A program made the position numbers and the translations under genes. DNA of 64,000 bases, taken from positions 2,356,001 through 2,420,000 of the forward strand of contig NZ_CP099993.1 in the NCBI RefSeq assembly GCF_024138125.1, in the 5' to 3' direction. The first letter of the stretch is position 1, and each line of letters opens with the position of its first letter. This DNA is from Halorussus salilacus. GTDB lineage: Archaea; Halobacteriota; Halobacteria; Halobacteriales; Haladaptataceae. Of the stretch, positions 59,005 through 64,000 are shown piece by piece. The notes beneath the pieces are model-generated. The model saw nothing but the letters and a program-made list of their open reading frames with translations, was not told the origin of the DNA and did no database searches.

Positions 59005-61120
59005 CCACCACGTCCGAGACCGCGAGTCGGTCGCCGTCGGCGACCGACTCGCCGGTCAGGAGGTCGGTGGCCTCGACGGGTTCGCCGACCGCGACCTCCC
59101 GGGGCTCCTCGCCGAAGTTGAGGGCGACCACCAGCCGCGAATCGCCGTCGTCGCGGGCGTACGCGACGGTCCGGTCGTCGCCCTCGAAATCGACGCGCTC
59201 GACCGCGCCGGTCCGGAGGACGGCGCGGTCGCCCCGGAGTTCCGAGAGGCGGCGGTGCAGCGCGGTCAGGTCGTCGTCGCCGTCGTGCCACTTCATCTCG
59301 CCGCGTTGCTCGGTGACCCCGCGCTCCTGTCCGTAGTATATCATCGGCGCGCCCGGCAGGGTGAACGTCGCGCCCGCGGCCGCCCGGAGCGGGGCCGTCC
59401 CGCACTCCTCGACGTAGCGGGTCTCGTCGTGGTTCTCGACGTACCGCAGCAGCAGCGACGAGTCGGGGAACCCCTCGCGGTGGTTGGCGTCGAGCGCGTC
59501 GAACAACGACTCGGCCGGGGCCTCGCCCGCGCCGATGTCGCGGAGCGCGCCGTACAGCGCGGTGTCGTAGTGGGCGTCGAACTCGTTCTCGTGGAACTGG
59601 GGGTCCCGCGGGATGGTCTCGTCGAGCAGGAGGAACTCGGAGTCGGCGGCCTTCACTCGCTCGCGGACCTCCTTCCAGAAGCCGTGGGGGACCCCCCACG
59701 CCACGTCGGCCCGGAAGCCGTCGACGAGGGGTGCCCACTCGTCGACCACGTCTAGCATCCACGACCGGACCGCGGGCGAGTCGTAATCGACGTTCGGGAT
59801 GCGGGTCCAGTTGAAGTAGTAGCCCGGCCTGCCGGGTCCGGCCCAGTCGAGGTCGTCCACGTCGACCGCGTCGCGGTCGGTCAGCGCCGGGTCGTCGGGC
59901 ACCCGCTCGTAGTGGTCTGCGTACGCGGGCACGCCCGCCGAGTGCATCTGGAACGCGGGGTGGTCCCGTGAGGTGTGGTTTATCACGAGGTCGAAGACCA
60001 CCCGGATGCCCGCCTCGTGGAGGCGCTCGACCAGCGACTCGAACTCCGCGCGGGTGCCGAGGTCGTCGGCGGTGTCGAAGTAGTCGGTGACGTGGTAGCC
60101 GTGGTCGGTGGGGCTGGCGACCACCGGGGTGAGCCACAGGCAGTCGACGTCGAGCGATTCGAGGTACGGGACCCGCCGCGCGAGCTCCTCGAAGGTGGTG
60201 TCGACCGTCTCGCCCGCGAACCGCCTGACGAATATCTGGTAGACGGTTGCGTGGCGCGCCCACTCGGGCGGGTCGTTGGGCCGGGAAATCGCGACCGCGG
60301 CGTCGCCGACGCCGCGGTCGCCGTCGCCCCCGCGCTCGACGACGAGGGTGTCGCCGACGCCGCGGTCGCCGTCGCCCCCGCGCTCGACGACGAGGGTGTC
60401 GGCGACGCCGTGGCGCTCGGCGACCGGAACCGCGTGGATTCGGGCGCTGTCGGGCAGGTCGGCGACCGGGACCCGAAGCTCCGGGCCCTCGACGGTCACC
60501 GCCGACTCGGCGAGGTCGTCGCGGTCGTCGAGGTGGAACTCCACGTCGGGGTCGACCCCGTCGGGGGCGGCCTCGGCGTGGGCGCTCGCGACCAGCGTCC
60601 CGTCCTCGACGCGGCCGTCGAGGTGAACGCGGGGGCGACCGGGACCCGGGACGGTCACGTCGACGGTGTGGGACCGCTCGAAGTCGTCGTCTGCGACGCA
60701 GATGCCCTCGTGGTCGCCCGGCGGGAGGGGGACCTCGGCGACGTAGGCGTCGCCCTCGCGGGTCATCCGCTCGCGACCGAGGGTGTACTCGTTGAACGGG
60801 CCGACCAGCGAGACCACGTCGGGGTCGTCGTCCCCCGGGAGGTCGGCGACCGGGACCGAGAACCGCGCGTCCTCGCGCGGGTCGGGGAACGCCCGGACGG
60901 TCTGGGCGTGGGTCCCGTCCGGCGCGTCGAGTTCGAGGCGGTAGCGGCCGGGCGCGTCGGGTTCGAGGTGAACGACCGCGCCCCCGCCGACCGCAACGTC
61001 GCTTTCGTCGGGGCGTTCGACGAGTCGCCACGAGAAGTCGGCGTCGGGGTCCGGGTCGCGCGGCGCGAGCGAGACCGACTCGCCGACGTGGGCGAACCGA
61101 GGTGGGCCGGGTTCGTGCAT
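58985..61120 (-). CDS. GH13 alpha-amylase-family maltodextrin hydrolase
   Basis: This 711-residue protein starts at the ATG at 61120. An N-terminal beta-rich region with a carbohydrate-binding-like fold (about 1-250) precedes the GH13 barrel (about 270-630). Conserved regions are DLVINHTSRDHP (region I), GFRADVAWG (Asp nucleophile), LLLDETIP (Glu acid) and YVENHDETR (third Asp). A 16-residue linker unit, VGDTLVVERGGDGDRG, is duplicated exactly (48-bp DNA repeat near 60303-60398). It lacks a signal peptide, so it acts on imported maltodextrins. Confidence 0.9.
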   Translation of the reverse strand: MHEPGPPRFAHVGESVSLAPRDPDPDADFSWRLVERPDESDVAVGGGAVVHLEPDAPGRYRLELDAPDGTHAQTVRAFPDPREDARFSVPVADLPGDDDPDVVSLVGPFNEYTLGRERMTREGDAYVAEVPLPPGDHEGICVADDDFERSHTVDVTVPGPGRPRVHLDGRVEDGTLVASAHAEAAPDGVDPDVEFHLDDRDDLAESAVTVEGPELRVPVADLPDSARIHAVPVAERHGVADTLVVERGGDGDRGVGDTLVVERGGDGDRGVGDAAVAISRPNDPPEWARHATVYQIFVRRFAGETVDTTFEELARRVPYLESLDVDCLWLTPVVASPTDHGYHVTDYFDTADDLGTRAEFESLVERLHEAGIRVVFDLVINHTSRDHPAFQMHSAGVPAYADHYERVPDDPALTDRDAVDVDDLDWAGPGRPGYYFNWTRIPNVDYDSPAVRSWMLDVVDEWAPLVDGFRADVAWGVPHGFWKEVRERVKAADSEFLLLDETIPRDPQFHENEFDAHYDTALYGALRDIGAGEAPAESLFDALDANHREGFPDSSLLLRYVENHDETRYVEECGTAPLRAAAGATFTLPGAPMIYYGQERGVTEQRGEMKWHDGDDDLTALHRRLSELRGDRAVLRTGAVERVDFEGDDRTVAYARDDGDSRLVVALNFGEEPREVAVGEPVEATDLLTGESVADGDRLAVSDVVVVESRV

Positions 61121-61194
61121 ACCCTCACGGGGCGGGCCGACCCACTTCACTGTTGCGCTATTTCTGAATCTATGAACGACAATTACACCAAAGG

Positions 61195-61202
61195 TTATTA
61201 AT
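61195..61202 (+). promoter_or_regulatory. TATA box of the GH15 gene
   Basis: TTATTAAT lies 25-32 bases before the GH15 start at 61227 in AT-richer DNA between the divergent GH13 and GH15 genes. Confidence 0.65.
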
Positions 61203-61226
61203 CGGCTCGTTGCATGCGTTCGCCCA

Positions 61227-63351
61227 ATGCAACTCCGCGACGCTCTCGACGACTTCAAGCGTCACGAGGGCCACGACACTCGCTTCCCGGGCGAGCGCCG
61301 CACGACCGACGGACTGTTCTCGGGGGTCCCCGACGCGTCGAGCGGGCGGCTCGTCCACGTCGGCCCCGACGGCGCGCCCCGGGACTTCGGCTACCCCCTG
61401 ACCGGACGCAACGGCCTCGACGCCGCCCGACTGGGCGTCCGGCGCGACGGCGACGTGACGTGGTTCGACGACTGCGAGACGACCCAGCGCTACCGCGGGG
61501 ACACCGCGCTCGTGGTCTCCGAGCACCGACTCCCGGGCGGTGGGACGGTCACCCAGCGGGACTGCACCCTCGGGAACGGCCACGTCACGCGGGTCGAGTG
61601 TTCGGAGGGCGAGGCGACCGAACTGGTCGCCTACCTCAGCTTCGCGCCCGAGGGCCGGGACACCGGCGTCGCACAGCTCCACCACGACGACGCGGTCGAG
61701 GTCTATCACGACGCCGAGCGCGACTACGTCGCCAGCGCGACCGGGTTCGACCTCGTCCGCGGCTGTCTCCCGGCCGACTTCGCGGAACTGCTCGATTCGA
61801 CCCCGGTCGAGCGGCCCCGGACCGGCGACGGGGGCCGCCGCGAGGAGTCCAGCCTCAGCGGCGACCTCTACTGCGAACTCCCTCTCGACGGCGGCTCCAG
61901 CGCGCTCGCGACCCTGGTGGCCGACGCCAGCGAGACCGACCGCGAGGCCGCGCTCGCCCGACTCGCGGAGCTCGCCGACCGGGGGCTTCCCCGGCGCGCT
62001 CTCGGCGGCGGCCGCCGAGAGCGCGCCGTCGGTGCCCGACGACGCCCCCGAGGCCGACGCGGTCGCCGCCGACCTGCGCGCGCTCGGCCTGCTGTCGGCC
62101 CCCACGGGCCTGCGCATCGCGGGCCCCGACTTCGACCCCTACTACGTCCACTCGGGCGGGTACGGCTACACCTGGTTCCGCGACGACGCCGAGATATCGC
62201 GGTTCCTCCTCCGGGCCGACCGACGCCTCGACCTCGGGCTGTCGGGGTGGCACGAGCGAAGCGCCCGCAACTACTGTGAGACCCAGCTCGACGACGGGAC
62301 GTGGCCCCACCGGGTCTGGCCGCACAACCGACGGCTGGCTCCCGGCTGGGCCAACAGCCACCTCGCGGTCGGCGACGACCGCGAGTACGGCGACTACCAG
62401 GCCGACCAGACCGCGAGCGTCGTCGCGTACCTCGCCGACGCGCTCGCCGACCTCGACGGCGACCTCGCCGACCGGACCGAGGCGACACTCCGCGCGGGAC
62501 TCGACGGCCTCGACCGGACGCTCGCCGACGACGGCCTGCCGGTCGCCTGTCAGAACGCGTGGGAGGACGCCGTCGGCCGGTTCTCTCATACCGCGGCGAC
62601 GTTCCTCGAAGCCTACGCGACCGCGGCAGGGGCCGACGCCGAGTTCGCCGGACGCGCCCGCGACCGCGCCGACCGGGTGTACGCGGCGCTCGACGACCTC
62701 TGGCTGCCCGAGCGCGGAGTCTACGGCTACCGGCTCGCCTCCGAGGCGGCGGTCGTCGAGACCGAACTCGGCGGCGGGTCCCTCGGACTCGACCCGGGGG
62801 AGTCCCTCGAACTCGCCCCGGGCGACCTCGACCCGCGGTGTGACTCTGGGGCGCTCGCGCTCGCGAGCGCCCACCTCGCGTACGACCGCGTCGCCGGGGT
62901 CGACGACGAGCGCCTCGACCGACTGGTCTCGCACGTCCGGACGGTCGTCGACGAACTCCACCGCGACCCCGATGCGAGCGCGGTCCGGGGGCTGGTCCGG
63001 TACGAGGGCGACGACTGGCGGACCCGCTCGCAGGACCACGAGAAGATATGGACCGTCTCGACCGCGTGGGGCGCGTTCGCGGCCGCGAACCTCGCGCAGC
63101 TACTGGCCGACCGCGGCGACGACCGGGCCGGGGAGCTCGCGGCGACCGCCCGCGACCTCCTTGGGCTGGTCCTCCCCGAGGGACCGCTGTGTCCGGGCGG
63201 GGAGTCGCTTCCCGAGCAGGTGTTCGACGACGGGACGCCCGACAGCGCCACGCCGCTGGGGTGGCCCCACGCGCTCCGGACGACCACGGTGGCGCTGCTG
63301 GACGAGGGAGACCTGCTGGCAGAAGACCGGCGGGCGGTCGCCGAGGACTGA
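61227..63351 (+). pseudogene. GH15 glucoamylase gene interrupted by one frameshift
   Basis: The N-terminal frame (61227 to about 61985) starts MQLRDALDDFKRHEGHDTRF and gives the GH15 beta-sandwich domain. The C-terminal frame continues from about 61985 to 63351 with the (alpha/alpha)6 barrel: GYTWFRDDAEISRF, YCETQLDDGTWPHR and EKIWTVSTAWGAFAAANLAQ. The shift is at the five-G run 61981-61985; removing one G joins the two parts. It may be a true mutation or a sequencing error. Intact, it would release glucose from maltodextrins. Confidence 0.85.
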
Positions 63352-63404
63352 CCGCGTGGCAGAGAACTGACCGCGTGGCAGAGAACCGACCGCGTGGCAG
63401 AGAA
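63348..63404. repeat. three-unit 19-bp tandem array starting at the GH15 stop codon
   Basis: Units CTGACCGCGTGGCAGAGAA begin at 63348, 63367 and 63386; the first contains the TGA stop codon (63349-63351). Confidence 0.85.
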
Positions 63405-63411
63405 CCGGTGT

Positions 63412-63453
63412 CGGCGTCGCGCGGCCGACCGGTAGGTCGGCCGCGCGACGCCG
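63412..63453. repeat. 19-bp perfect inverted repeat between GH15 and the MalK-type gene
   Basis: Arms 63412-63430 and 63435-63453 pair exactly around GGTA, 18 bases beyond the stop codon of the minus-strand ATPase gene (63472). Confidence 0.85.
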
Positions 63454-63471
63454 TGGGTGGGGCCGACCGCG

Positions 63472-64000
63472 CTACGCCGTGGGTGGGGTCGACATTTCGG
63501 CGTCGTGCAACAGCGATTCGCCGCCGTCGGCGTCGAAGAGGTGGAGGTCCGACTGGGCGAACGTCACCTCGACGACCTCGCCGTACTCGGGTTCGACCCT
63601 GGAGCCGACGCGCGCGATGAAGTCGGGGCCCAGATCGAGGTGGAGGTAGTTGTCCGAGCCGACGGGCTCGACCACCTCGACGGTGGTCTCGACCGCGTTC
63701 TCGCCGCGCTCGGCCATCTCTACGTCCTCGGGACGGACGCCCAGCCGCACGCTCGTTCGACCCGCGACCGCGTTGCGGAGGCGCTCGTCGGTGAGGTCGT
63801 AGGCGAACCCGCGGTCGTCGACGAGCCGGGTCGCGCCCCCCGAGTCCTCGACGTCGAGGTCGAGGAAGTTCATGCTCGGTGACCCGATGAATCCGCCCAC
63901 GAACTCGTTGACGGGGTCGGTGTACACCTCGGTCGGGACCCCGGCCTGCTGGAGTTCGCCGCCGTCGAGGATGACGATGCGGTCGCCCATCGTCATCGCC
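63472..64000 (-). CDS. sugar ABC transporter ATP-binding protein (MalK/UgpC type), C-terminal part
   Basis: The visible part (about 175 residues) runs off the right edge. It holds the H-loop-following segment MTMGDRIVILDGGELQQAGV with TEVYTDPVNEFVGGFIGSPS, then the TOBE/OB-like regulatory domain (SVRLGVRPEDVEMAER, YLHLDLGPDFIARV). That C-terminal domain distinguishes MalK-like ATPases of oligosaccharide importers. The neighbouring GH13 and GH15 genes fit maltodextrin uptake. Confidence 0.88.
   Translation of the reverse strand, partial: AMTMGDRIVILDGGELQQAGVPTEVYTDPVNEFVGGFIGSPSMNFLDLDVEDSGGATRLVDDRGFAYDLTDERLRNAVAGRTSVRLGVRPEDVEMAERGENAVETTVEVVEPVGSDNYLHLDLGPDFIARVGSRVEPEYGEVVEVTFAQSDLHLFDADGGESLLHDAEMSTPPTA

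Noticed and set aside
61170-62117. Minus-strand frame opposite the GH15 gene
   Set aside because: Shadow of the glucoamylase; the GH15 motifs on the plus strand are clear despite the frameshift.

Overview
The window is chromosomal DNA of an extremely halophilic archaeon (class Halobacteria). The evidence is uniformly high GC, proteins rich in Asp/Glu, Tat rather than Sec signals on exported proteins, TATA boxes 25-32 bases before start codons with little or no leader, and typical haloarchaeal genes: aIF-5A with deoxyhypusine synthase, aIF-5B, Nob1, Cbf5/TruB, TrmB, pyruvoyl arginine decarboxylase and a sensory rhodopsin II with its transducer. The genus cannot be fixed from the sequence alone.

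Layout. 1-4.6 kb: end of a UbiB/AarF kinase gene, a ZIP metal transporter, a VapBC toxin-antitoxin pair, a complete IS6-type element with target duplication, and a PLP aminotransferase. 4.8-8.4 kb: hypusine module (aIF-5A, agmatinase, deoxyhypusine synthase) with a SprT-like gene. 8.5-11.5 kb: photosensory operon htrII-sopII. 11.9-16.8 kb: Tat-exported protein, Nif3-like protein, then a minus-strand envelope group (GT2 glycosyltransferase, VTT/DedA protein, GtrA flippase, sulfatase-family enzyme). 17.2-21.0 kb: malate:quinone oxidoreductase, purine phosphoribosyltransferase and an NCS2 permease. 21-29.4 kb: small zinc proteins, propeller protein, decayed methyltransferase and VapC remnants, PKD protein, MsrB, flavin-binding proteins, two more ZIP-family proteins, a DUF7344-like regulator and an SDR enzyme. 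30-33 kb: a DgcN/DgcA-like pair and a TumA/TumE-like toxin-antitoxin pair. 33-41 kb: NhaC antiporter, an editing-only ThrRS paralogue, phosphoglucose isomerase and a CPBP protease. 40.8-48.3 kb: information-processing genes (Nob1, PRC-barrel protein, aIF-5B, Cmk, TruB), RdgB and PdaD. 48.3-50.5 kb: an XhoI-type restriction-modification pair of lower GC. 50.5-58.9 kb: deacylase, tRNA-Pro(GGG), OsmC, AEC transporter, BKACE enzyme, IlvD and TrmB. 59-64 kb: maltodextrin module (GH13 enzyme, a frameshifted GH15 glucoamylase, and the end of a MalK-type ATPase).

Genes that work together: PdaD makes agmatine, which the agmatinase and deoxyhypusine synthase can use to modify aIF-5A. HtrII-SRII drives light-avoidance through the flagellar two-component system. 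TrmB probably controls the neighbouring sugar genes.

The most unusual structure is non-coding. (i) A dispersed intergenic element occurs four times, with conserved ends around a variable GC-rich hairpin. (ii) Long, perfect inverted repeats of unrelated sequence lie just past many gene ends. (iii) Short tandem arrays begin at or near stop codons. (iv) A 106-bp MITE-like element abuts the pdaD stop codon. (v) A palindrome-bearing insertion lies in frame inside the deoxyhypusine synthase gene. These could be checked as one phenomenon: gene 3' ends as targets for inverted and tandem duplication.
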